Below are positions 25,386-32,782 of a stretch of DNA of 64,000 bases, piece after piece. Numbering within the stretch: position 1 is the stretch's first letter; each line of letters starts with the position of its first letter. Origin of the DNA: Microthrixaceae bacterium (lineage in GTDB: Bacteria; Actinomycetota; Acidimicrobiia; Acidimicrobiales; DATDAH01); the NCBI GenBank assembly GCA_020637195.1, contig JACJWK010000006.1:62001-126000 (forward strand), given 5' to 3'. The position numbers and the translations under genes were made by a program. A model generated the notes under the pieces. It was not told the DNA's origin, did not search any database, and saw only the letters and a program-made list of their open reading frames with translations.

Positions 25386-25583
25386 TCATCCCCGCGCCGT
25401 CGGGGCGGGGTCGACCTCGGGGTCGGGGTCGGGGACGATCGGGGCCGGGTCGGGGTTCGGGTTCGGGTCCGGGACGATCGGGGCCGGGTCGGGGTTCGGG
25501 TTCGGGTCCGGGATGATCGTGGTGGGCTCGGGCTCGGCGGGTGGGTCGGGGACCACGGTCGCGTGCGGGGACGTCGAGCGCAT
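25386..25583 (-). CDS. Small Pro/Asp-rich repeat protein, 65 aa
   Basis: ATG at 25583 with GGAGG 9 nt upstream. After MRSTSPHATVV come acidic, proline-rich repeats with the unit IVPDPNPNPDPAP, present twice and in degraded forms either side. There is no signal peptide, membrane segment or cysteine. The unit is encoded by an exact 39-bp tandem repeat. It follows a long hairpin in its putative 5' leader. Function is not recognised; the good ribosome-binding site is the main argument for a real gene. Confidence 0.4.
   Translation of the reverse strand: MRSTSPHATVVPDPPAEPEPTTIIPDPNPNPDPAPIVPDPNPNPDPAPIVPDPDPEVDPAPTARG
25432..25509. repeat. Tandem repeat, two 39-bp units plus partial units
   Basis: Units start at 25432 and 25471 with the sequence GGGACGATCGGGGCCGGGTC at their heads; a third degenerate head is at 25510. 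The period of 39 bp equals 13 codons of the minus-strand gene, so unit number can change without breaking the frame. Confidence 0.8.
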
Positions 25584-25633
25584 CGGCGGGACCTCCAGGG
25601 GTCGGCGGGCAGGGCGCAGCCCGACGAAAACGA

Positions 25634-25711
25634 CGAAACCGCCAGCGCTCTCAAGGGACGGGACTACTGGGCGGTAGCAGTCCCGCCCCCTGACAACGCT
25701 GGCGGTCTTCG
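25634..25711. repeat. Long near-perfect hairpin (about 31-35 bp stem, 7-nt loop)
   Basis: Outer arms ACCGCCAGCG (25638-25647) and CGCTGGCGGT (25697-25706) are perfect. A 4-nt by 4-nt internal loop follows, then a 17-bp inner stem with three G-U pairs on the minus strand (CGGGACTGCT / AGTAGTCCCG at its tip) and the loop ACCGCCC. GAA/TTC extends the base past a bulge. On the minus strand a 6-bp hairpin, CGCTCG/CGAGCG, is just upstream. The gene-poor stretch 25584-25917 holds this, a sigma-B-type promoter and no gene. It could be a structured leader of the 25386-25583 gene, a bidirectional terminator or a MITE-like relic. Confidence 0.75.
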
Positions 25712-25841
25712 CTCGTGCCGAGCGGTTCTCTCGTACCCGCCCCGCCTCCGAGTAGAACGCCGACGGGCGAGAAATCTAGCAGGACCGGCGCGAGCGGTGC
25801 GAGCGCGGTCCTCGGGCGGTCGGCGTGGTCCCGGCCCCGCC

Positions 25842-25868
25842 GGTTCTGGTGCACGGTCGGCCGGGTAG
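25842..25868 (+). promoter_or_regulatory. Sigma-B-type promoter before the GPGG small membrane protein
   Basis: GGTTC (25842-25846), 16 nt, GGGTAG (25863-25868). The -35/-10 spacing equals that before the STAS gene. The ATG at 25918 is 49 nt downstream. Confidence 0.65.
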
Positions 25869-25917
25869 GCACGACCGGCGCCCGGACCGTGAGCCGGGCA
25901 GGGGAGTGTGAACACAA

Positions 25918-26061
25918 ATGTCCTTTCTGCTCTGGCTGCTCGCCGTGGTGCTGGTGATCGCCGGCGTCGTCGCCCTCGTCCGTCGTGAGGTCCTCTGGGG
26001 GATCGTGCTGATCATCGTGGGGCTGCTCGTCGGCCCGGGCGGTGTCAGTATCTTCACGTGA
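25918..26061 (+). CDS. GPGG-motif small membrane protein, 47 aa
   Basis: ATG at 25918 to TGA at 26061. Two hydrophobic helices (FLLWLLAVVLVIAGVVALV and VLWGIVLIIVGLLV) flank the short basic turn RRE, and the end GPGGVSIFT holds the GPGG motif of a known family of tiny actinobacterial membrane proteins of unknown role. A sigma-B-type promoter lies upstream and an RsbW-like gene follows after 49 nt, so it is probably a stress-induced gene. Confidence 0.75.
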   Translation: MSFLLWLLAVVLVIAGVVALVRREVLWGIVLIIVGLLVGPGGVSIFT

Positions 26062-26110
26062 CCGCGTCCCGGCCCGCGACCCGCGCCCCCGACCGCGGAT
26101 CTGTCATCTG

Positions 26111-26530
26111 GTGAGCAGCGGCGGCGGGCGATCGACCGTGCGGCACGCGTCCCTGGACGTGGCGGGCGTGCCCCAGAGCGCGGGCGATGCCCGCCGCTTC
26201 CTGCGCGCCTCGTTGGAGGAGTGGGGGTGTGGCGACGCGGCCCTGGTGGAGGACGCCGTGTTGATGGTCAGCGAGCTGGTCACGAACGTCGGCCTCCACG
26301 CCCGGACCACGGCCCGCCTCGACATCCGGCTGGACCCCGACCACCTGCGGGTCGAGGTCCACGACGAGAGCTCGTCCGCGCCGGAGATGCGCCCCCACTC
26401 GGTCGGCGCCGAGGCGGGCCGGGGGTTGCGCATCGTCGACGCGCTGGCCAGCCGATGGGGGGTCGAGACCTCGCCGGGAGGCAAGGCCGTGTGGTTCGAG
26501 CTGCCCCTGGGGGCGGCCGCCTCCCGCTGA
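26111..26530 (+). CDS. HATPase_c anti-sigma/regulatory protein (RsbW-like), third copy
   Basis: 139 aa from the GTG at 26111; the start is uncertain because no good ribosome-binding site is visible and the frame opens at 26042. The ATPase fold shows LMVSELVTNVGLHAR (N box), VEVHDESSSAP and AGRGLRIVDALASRWGVE (G2), and it closely resembles the protein encoded at 22273-22698. It follows the GPGG gene and is probably read from the same sigma-B-type promoter. It is convergent with the methyltransferase gene, with only 5 nt between them. Confidence 0.8.
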   Translation: MSSGGGRSTVRHASLDVAGVPQSAGDARRFLRASLEEWGCGDAALVEDAVLMVSELVTNVGLHARTTARLDIRLDPDHLRVEVHDESSSAPEMRPHSVGAEAGRGLRIVDALASRWGVETSPGGKAVWFELPLGAAASR

Positions 26531-26535
26531 GGCGG

Positions 26536-27270
26536 TCAGATCCCCTCTTTGCGCGCCCGCAGGACCATGGCGGGGGGCACCCAGCGCATCAGCTCGCTCC
26601 ACTGGGGGCCGCGGGGCCCCGTGGTGGGGGCGAGTGGCTCGAGGAGCGCGTCGAGCCGGAACTTGGCGCGGCGCATGGCGGTGAAGGCGTCGCTCGGCGC
26701 GTGGGTCCGCACGGGCGTGGTCGCGCCCTCGGCGTCCGCGCCGGGTGGGGCGTCCGGGCCGCGGTCGGCCGGCTGCCCCGGGTAGGGCCGGGCCACGAGG
26801 ACGGGGTCGTCGGGGAGCCGGGGCGGGTGCTGCTGGTCCAGCATGGCGAAGGCGGGATGCGGCAGCGACAGCACGAGGGCGCCGTCGGCCTTGAGCACGC
26901 GGTGCACCTGGCGGAACACGCGGGCGAGGTCGTCGACCTCGGCGAGCGTGTAGATGCTGAGGGCCAGGTCGAACGAGTCGCCGGGCAGGAAGGCCAGGCC
27001 GGCGAGGTCGGCCTGGCGGAACTCGGCCCGCACCTCGGCCCGCTCGATGGCGGCCCGGCCGCGGTCGAGCGCGGCCTTGTCGGGGTCGACGACGATCACC
27101 TTGGCGCCCTGCTGGGCGAGCGCGACGCAGGTGCCGGTGGTGTGCACGCCCAGCACGAGCACCCGCTTGTCGGCCATCGAGCCGAGGAGGCGCAGGTCGT
27201 CCTCGCTCGGGATCTCGGGTCCGTAGCGCACGACCTCGCGCGGGGGTGAGGGATCAGACGCCGTGGCCAT
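26536..27270 (-). CDS. Class I SAM-dependent methyltransferase
   Basis: 244 aa. SAM site VLVLGVHTTGTCVALAQQGA near residues 37-56, then VIVVDPDKAAL (acidic loop), DLALSIYTLAEVDDL and the post-motif FRQVHRVLKADGALVLSLPH. This is the methyltransf_11 layout. An insert rich in Pro/Asp follows near residue 160. The substrate is unknown and the neighbours give no clue. Confidence 0.8.
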   Translation of the reverse strand: MATASDPSPPREVVRYGPEIPSEDDLRLLGSMADKRVLVLGVHTTGTCVALAQQGAKVIVVDPDKAALDRGRAAIERAEVRAEFRQADLAGLAFLPGDSFDLALSIYTLAEVDDLARVFRQVHRVLKADGALVLSLPHPAFAMLDQQHPPRLPDDPVLVARPYPGQPADRGPDAPPGADAEGATTPVRTHAPSDAFTAMRRAKFRLDALLEPLAPTTGPRGPQWSELMRWVPPAMVLRARKEGI

Positions 27271-27319
27271 CCCCGCATTCTGACCGATGCTCGGCCCCGC
27301 GTCGCCTGTTCACGTGGCG

Positions 27320-27994
27320 TCAGGGCAGCAGGACGGCCCCGCGGCCCGTGCGCTTGGCCCGGTAGAGGTCGGCGTCGGCCCGGTCGAGCGCCGAGAGGGG
27401 GTCCTCGTCGGCCTCACAGCAGCCCACGCCGGCGGAGAACCCGACCAGCGGCTCGGTGTCGGACCAGGCCTCCTGGAGGCGGGCCACCAGCCGACGGGCG
27501 TCGCCCTCGTCGCACCCGTGGAGCACTGCGGCGAACTCGTCGCCGCCGAAGCGGCTCACGCAGTCCCGCTCGCGGCAGGTGCGGCGCAGGCAGTCGGCCA
27601 TCGCGACGAGCACCTCGTCGCCCACCGGGTGGCCGTGGCGGTCGTTGACGCTCTTGAAGCCGTCGAGGTCGATCATCACCACCGCGTCGCCGGGCTGGGC
27701 GGTCCGCAGCGCGTCGGTGAAGGTGCGGCGGTTGGCCAGGCCGGTGAGGGGCTCACTGCGTGCCTCGGCGGCGAGCCGGGTGCGCTCCCGGAGGCGGTCC
27801 ACGACCAGCGCCGCCTCCTCGGCGATCACGTCGAGGGTGTCCTCGTCGAAGCGGTCGAGGCGGGGGTCCTCGAGGACCCAGGCCGTCTCCTGGACCGACT
27901 GCGCGCGCAGCAGGCGTCGCGTCACGTCGAGCAGCACGTCGACGTCCTGCTCCCGGCGTCGGCCCACCCGGCGCCCGAGTCGCTCCCAGTTCAC
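27320..27994 (-). CDS. Diguanylate cyclase (GGDEF domain)
   Basis: 224 aa from the GTG at 27994; the frame opens earlier but without a better start. A helical N-terminal part (about 55 residues, VDVLLDVTRRLLRAQ) leads into the cyclase: EPLTGLANRRTFTDAL, VMIDLDGFKSVNDRHGHPVG, the active site RFGGDEFA, and an inhibitory-site motif RxxD (RERD) five residues before GGDEF. So it should make c-di-GMP and be inhibited by it. It has no membrane segment. 27995-28175 shows no gene. Confidence 0.88.
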   Translation of the reverse strand: MNWERLGRRVGRRREQDVDVLLDVTRRLLRAQSVQETAWVLEDPRLDRFDEDTLDVIAEEAALVVDRLRERTRLAAEARSEPLTGLANRRTFTDALRTAQPGDAVVMIDLDGFKSVNDRHGHPVGDEVLVAMADCLRRTCRERDCVSRFGGDEFAAVLHGCDEGDARRLVARLQEAWSDTEPLVGFSAGVGCCEADEDPLSALDRADADLYRAKRTGRGAVLLP

Positions 27995-28175
27995 GGAGAC
28001 GTCATCGTCCCCGGCGCGGGTCGTCCGGAGCGCGATGGACCGATCGGCCCACGCCGACGGGCGACGAAGGGCCGAACGACCCAGCCCGGGCCGTTGCGGC
28101 GTGATCCCGGGCACCGAGCGGGGTGCTCCGCGCCGGACCCCCCGGCGGCAGGCCCACCGACCGACCGGGAGATCC

Positions 28176-30388
28176 TCAGGTCGCCTGCGCCCGTCCCTTC
28201 CGTCGGGCCGTCCGGCGCCCCGTCGCCACGAGGACGGCCCCGGTCGCGAGGAGGACGAGGCCGATCAGGGCCAGCGTGCGGACGGGGGTCGCGGGACCCG
28301 AGGCGGGCAGGTACCCCGGGATCCTCCCCGGGGCCCGGGGCGCCACGGCGGGCTGCGTCGTGGGGGTGCTGACCGGCGTCGGCGGGTCCATGCCCGGGCC
28401 GGGTGGGGACGGCGTGAAGCCGCCCTCGTCGACCGCGACGTCCCCGCACTTGGTCAACTCCCCCTCGCCGTACCAGATCGCGGTCCGGTCGTAGGGCAGG
28501 TCGGGGCCGCCCGGGTCGAGGTCGCTGGGTGGGTACTGGATCTCGCAGTCGAGGGTGGTGTCGGCGCCGGTCGGGGCCGGCGGCACCAGCGTTTCCAACC
28601 AGGCGGCGAAGTCGGCGCCGCACAGGTGTACGCACCGGCGGGGTTGACGGCCTTCAGCCCGGTGGTGCAGGTCAGGGTCGTGATGTCGATGACCGGCAGG
28701 CGGAACTGGGCCTTGTCCGCGGGGTTGGCCCAGCCGTTCGGAGCGCTCTCCCACGCCGGCGTCGCCGTGCCGCCGACGTTGCACCACACCATCTCGCCGA
28801 CGTAGAAGCTCCCGTTCTCGGACGCGGCCGGCAGGGCGGGGTTGTTCTCGAAGACCTGACAACCATTGCCGACGTACCCCACCCGGTTCATCAGCGCGTT
28901 GGAGGAGTTGAAGTAGCTGGTGGAGGTCGGTTGGCCGAAGTACGGGGGCAACGGCGCCTCGATCCCGGTGTCGGTGAACGTGATGACGTCGATGCCGCCG
29001 GAGTTGTTGTTGTAGGGCCTGTCGAAGAAGTACCCCGAGGCCAGGAAGATCGTGTCGTCGGGCAGGTCGAGGAAGCCGCGCTCCTGCATCAGGTAGGCGC
29101 CGACGTCGGCGTAGGCACCGCCCCACGTCGGCCCGAGCTGGAAGATCTCCGCGAGCTCGGCGGCGTTCGCGGCCCGCCAGGTCCCCTCGAGGCCGACGCC
29201 GTAGGAGCCGTAGGTCCCGCCGAGCGTGGTGTCGGTGTAGTAGAGGCCCTCGAGGACCCCGCACGGCGCGCTCGAGTCGAGCGCCGCGCAGTTGGTGCTG
29301 TTCATCGACGAGAAGAGCGACGGCGACGACGCGTGGACCGCCGTCGACGACAGGTAGCGGTGGACGGGCTGCTGCCCGAGGAGGCTGTCCGAGGTGTAGG
29401 GGGCGCCGCCGAAGGCGTACTGCGTCGCGACCCGACCGCGCGTGCCGCTGACACCGTCCTCGCCCAGGACGGCCCAGTCCCCGCTGTTGCACTGCTTCTC
29501 GACGTCGGTGTCGGTCGGGTTCCCGCAGATCCGGTCGGCGATGTCCTGGATGTCGGCGGTCGTGGAGGTGGGCGAGCCGGCCGCCTGCCAAGCCTGGAAG
29601 TTGTAGGCCTCGACGACCATCGTCACGCCCTGGGTCTGGATCGCGTAGTAGTAGCCGAGCAGCGGGGCGACGACGTTGTCGTAGTACTGGTCGTCGGTCT
29701 CGCCGGCGTAGTTCGACGGTCCGTTGGTCGGGACGCCGAGGCAGCTCTGGAGGACGCCGCTCCCTCCGGCCGGAGCGAGGAGCACGGTGTTGAGATCCTG
29801 CAGGTACTCGTCGATGCTGAGGTCGTTGATGCCCTGGTGGTCGTTGTTGAGCACCTGGTCGGCCCACCGCTCCATGTCGTCGACGGTCACCGTGTTGTTC
29901 TTCGTCTCCGCGACGATGCCGACGTAGGACTGCTCGGTCGGGGGCACGCCGGGTCCGCCGGCGCCGAGCGAGTTCGGATCCCACAGGTTGCTGATGGCGT
30001 TCACCATCGGCAGGGCCTGTTCCACCCAGGAGTCGCAGTCGAGCTGGTCGATGGCGTTCACGAGCTCGCCGATCTCGGTCTCGATCCCCTGCAACGTGTC
30101 CTCGATGGTGTCCAGCTCGCTGAGGATCTCGTTGAGCACGACGGTGTCCTGGTCGGCCGACCCCGCGCTGCCCAGGACCCAGCCGAACAGGTCCGACCCC
30201 GCGGTGCTCGCCGCTCCCTCGGCCATGGACTTCATGAGGCCGACCACGAAGGAGGTCGGGCTGACCTGGGCCTCGGCCCGGGTGCCGGGGACCAGCCCAC
30301 TCAGGAGGATCGCGACCACCACCAGCGCGGCGGTCGTGATCCGCAGCCCCCGGCGCCTCGTCGCCTGCCGTCGTCGTCGCTCGATCAC
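28176..30388 (-). pseudogene. Secreted LPASG-anchored surface protein, interrupted by a frameshift
   Basis: Starts at a GTG (30388) with GGAGG 6 nt upstream. A basic end and a signal helix (TTAALVVVAILLSGLV) lead to about 550 external residues rich in Asn, Gly, Ser and Tyr, with several Cys (for example DCDSWVEQALPMV). Near 28620-28624 the frame changes by the loss of one base, or gain of two; the second frame continues with GADFAAWLETLVPPAPTG to a Pro-rich wall region and the sorting signal LPASG, a helix and RRTARRKGR. About 737 aa if joined. Sortases cut such signals; no sortase gene is in the window. A palindrome shared with the TetR gene lies upstream. Confidence 0.75.
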
Positions 30389-30479
30389 CGTGCCTCCAAG
30401 GATTCGCCCGCCGGTGTGCCGGCCGCGGGAGCGCGACACCGGCCGGCCGGCCCCGCCACCCCTCTCCGCATGGGCGGCA

Positions 30480-30505
30480 CGTTATTGGCCATTTGGCCAA
30501 TAACG
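30480..30505. promoter_or_regulatory. 26-bp perfect palindrome, probable TetR operator
   Basis: Arms CGTTATTGGCCA and TGGCCAATAACG around TT. It is A/T-rich in a GC-rich region and lies between the divergent surface-protein gene (start 30388) and the TetR gene, 85-124 nt from the possible starts of the latter. TetR repressors commonly bind such a palindrome and control both directions. The remainder of 30389-30628 shows no gene. Confidence 0.75.
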
Positions 30506-30628
30506 CAAGCACCGCCGGGGCACGGGTCGGCGGGCCCGGGTGGCGACCCGGCGGTCGGCGGCGACCGTCGTGCGCCGTAGGCTCGCCCCATCGCGAACAC
30601 CCGTGGAGAGGCGACCCGCCGTCGGATC

Positions 30629-31132
30629 GTGGCGGCCGCCCGGGAGCTGTACCTCGCACGGGGCAGCGACCGGGTGTCGCTGCGCGACGTGGCGGAGGAG
30701 GCCGGGGTCGCCTACGGGCTGATCCACCACCACTTCCGCGACAAGGACGAGCTGATCGCCTCCGTCGTGGCCGAGACCGTGACCGAGTTCCAGGCCGCGA
30801 TGGCCGGCGCCGAGACCCCGGTCCAGATGCTGACCACGTTCTTCGAGAACCCGGACATGGCCCTGCTGGTCGCCCAGCTCAGCCTGCGGGGCACGCCGCC
30901 GAGCTGGGAGAGCTACCCCCTGGTGGACGCGACCGTGGCGCTGATCGAGACGTGGGAGCCCGACCCCCAGCGGGCCCGGATCCTCGCCGCCGCCCTGCTG
31001 GCCAGCGCCGGCGGGTGGACGGTCCTCGGGCCGTTCCTGCGCCAGGCGATCGACCTCGACGCCATCGACCCCGACCGCATCACCACCGAGCTTGCGCAGG
31101 CCCTGGAGCGCCTCATCGAGTACCCGAGCTGA
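30629..31132 (+). CDS. TetR-family transcriptional regulator
   Basis: 167 aa from the GTG at 30629. The helix-turn-helix is clear: VSLRDVAEEAGVAYGLIHHH, then FRDKDELIASVV. Homology appears to begin 13 codons earlier (ANTRGEATRRR), but that frame has no ATG, GTG or TTG after the in-frame stop at 30578; the only candidate is an ATC at 30590, six nt after a TAGGCT -10 box. So the true start may be a rare ATC, or the first helix is shortened. It probably represses itself and the divergent surface protein through the palindrome at 30480-30505. Confidence 0.8.
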   Translation: MAAARELYLARGSDRVSLRDVAEEAGVAYGLIHHHFRDKDELIASVVAETVTEFQAAMAGAETPVQMLTTFFENPDMALLVAQLSLRGTPPSWESYPLVDATVALIETWEPDPQRARILAAALLASAGGWTVLGPFLRQAIDLDAIDPDRITTELAQALERLIEYPS

Positions 31133-31241
31133 GGGGCCCGACGGCCACGGCCAACGGGTGGTCCCGTGCCGGACCGTCCCCCGGCGAGCGCGGCCGCGCC
31201 GTGGGGCGTTCCGCGGAGCGCCGGCGGGACGGACCCGACGT

Positions 31242-32627
31242 TCAGTTGTCGGTGGGGTCGCCGGTGCGGGCCCGCCGGGCGTGGAGTGAGGCGATGGCCC
31301 AGGAGAGGTCGTCGTGGCGGAGGCGGGTGCCGTCCCAGTGGCCGGTGATGGTCTCGTCGGCGATGGCGAGCTCGGCGAGGTGGTGCAGGGTGTCGAGGCC
31401 GGGGCCGTCCGGAGCGGGGGTGGGTGCGTCGGTGACGGGCTCGGCGTCGGGGCGGTGGACGGTGACCAGGTCCAGCAGGAGCTCGATGCGGTAGCCGCGT
31501 TCGTGGACGAGGCGGTGATGGAACGCGCAGAGGGTGATGAGGTTGTCGACCCGGTGGGCGCCGCCGTGTTCCTGGTGGACCATGTGGTGGAGGTGGTGGC
31601 GGCCCAACAGGTCGCAGCCGGGGAACCGGCAGTGCCCCTCATCGCGGGCGGCGACCTCGCGGCGTAGCGTCCGGGACACGGACCTGTGGGCCTTGTCGAC
31701 GAGGCGGGGCCGCCCGTCGGGCCCGGTGGCGATGGTGAACGTGGTCGAGTCACACCCCAGCCGCCGGGCGGTCTCGGGCGAGAGGTTGGGGCCGTCCGCG
31801 AGCCGGCAGGCGCCGTCGGCGTCGTGGTCGAGGACCTCGGCGTCGACGTGGACCACCACCGTCGCCGCCGGTTCGGCGACCACGCCCGTCTCGTCGCCCG
31901 GGCCGTGGAGGGCCTGGTCGCAGAGGGCGACGAGGGCGTCGGCCTGGCGGGCCCACCTCGAGTCGTCGCCGGGCTGAGGCAACGGTTGGCCGTGGTCGTC
32001 GACGGGGCGTTCCGTGGAACGCTTCGTGGCAGGCACGACGACGGCGCCGATGGCTGCGGTCACGATGGCGGCGTCTTCGGGGGCCATGCGCCCTTCGAAC
32101 GCGACCATCCCGTCGGGCTCGACCCACCACCGGAACATCCGCCGCCGATGGCGGTCCGCCGCGTCCTGGTCGTCGAGGCGGCCGGCGCGCCGGTAGCCCG
32201 ACACCGCCTTCTCGAGCATCGGGGCGGTGGCGTGGCGGGCGAAGTTGACGAAGAACTCCTCCTCGTAGGGCTCCACCGCGACCCGGGTGATGGCCCGCAC
32301 CTTCGAATACGACAACTCCCCGACCGCGAAGTGCCGGCGCACCAACGGGAGCCGCGTCAGGGCGTGGGCGACCCGGAGCTGCTCCTGGGCGGCACGACGG
32401 CCGACCCCGCACCGCCACGACAGCCAGTGCACACACGACCGGCAGTCCCACGCCCCCCACGCCTCGCGGCGGTCGAACTCCGCCACGAGCAGCAACCACC
32501 GGCACATCGCCGCCGCGAGGTGACCCGCCAGCGTCGAGATCTCCGCCGCCAACCGATCGTCGGACAACCCCGCCGGATCCGCGGCAGACTGCTCGACCGG
32601 GTCATCAACAGCAGTGGCGACAGGCAT
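31242..32627 (-). CDS. DUF222/13E12-family HNH endonuclease protein
   Basis: 461 aa. The N-terminal DUF222 region (about residues 25-300) has AAEISTLAGHLAAAMCRWLL, VHWLSWRCGVGRRAAQEQLR and ARHATAPMLEKAV. The HNH domain near residues 335-380 reads EGHCRFPGCDLLGRHHLHHM, then GAHRVDNLITLCAFHHRLVH, with zinc-binding Cys and the His-Asn-His set. Such genes occur in many near-identical copies in actinobacteria (the REP13E12 type) and behave like selfish elements. Palindromes with CGTTCC/GGAACG arms lie before, inside and after it (32702-32715, 32008-32021, degenerate at 31207-31220). Confidence 0.88.
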   Translation of the reverse strand: MPVATAVDDPVEQSAADPAGLSDDRLAAEISTLAGHLAAAMCRWLLLVAEFDRREAWGAWDCRSCVHWLSWRCGVGRRAAQEQLRVAHALTRLPLVRRHFAVGELSYSKVRAITRVAVEPYEEEFFVNFARHATAPMLEKAVSGYRRAGRLDDQDAADRHRRRMFRWWVEPDGMVAFEGRMAPEDAAIVTAAIGAVVVPATKRSTERPVDDHGQPLPQPGDDSRWARQADALVALCDQALHGPGDETGVVAEPAATVVVHVDAEVLDHDADGACRLADGPNLSPETARRLGCDSTTFTIATGPDGRPRLVDKAHRSVSRTLRREVAARDEGHCRFPGCDLLGRHHLHHMVHQEHGGAHRVDNLITLCAFHHRLVHERGYRIELLLDLVTVHRPDAEPVTDAPTPAPDGPGLDTLHHLAELAIADETITGHWDGTRLRHDDLSWAIASLHARRARTGDPTDN

Positions 32628-32701
32628 CGCGGGACCTCCCGAGGAGCGGCTTCAGAGGTCCATCATCCCCAGGAGCACCGACAAGAACCCGGGCCCGAAA
32701 A

Positions 32702-32715
32702 CGTTCCACGGAACG
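32702..32715. promoter_or_regulatory. Palindrome upstream of the DUF222-HNH gene
   Basis: CGTTCCACGGAACG has perfect 6-bp arms around AC. The same sequence in the other orientation is inside the gene (32008-32021), and a one-mismatch form lies after its stop (31207-31220). The arrangement could be a regulatory or target site of the element; the function is a guess. Confidence 0.4.
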
Positions 32716-32782
32716 CACTCGATGGTGTCCTCCGAGCGCGGATCGGCGGCTCGGCCACCAGGAGCGCCGGCGGCGCCTCCGA

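Noticed and set aside
25634..25711. Integron attC-type site
   Set aside because: The conserved GTTRRRY/RYYYAAC core sites are absent and no integrase is present.
25721..25737. Minus-strand GGTACGAGAGAACC resembling the 23S sarcin-ricin loop
   Set aside because: One base short of the motif and without any rRNA context.
26051..26061. TTCACGTGA half-match to parS
   Set aside because: Flanks do not fit the 16-bp consensus, and it is in the coding end of the GPGG gene. A similar match at 27308-27318 was rejected for the same reason.
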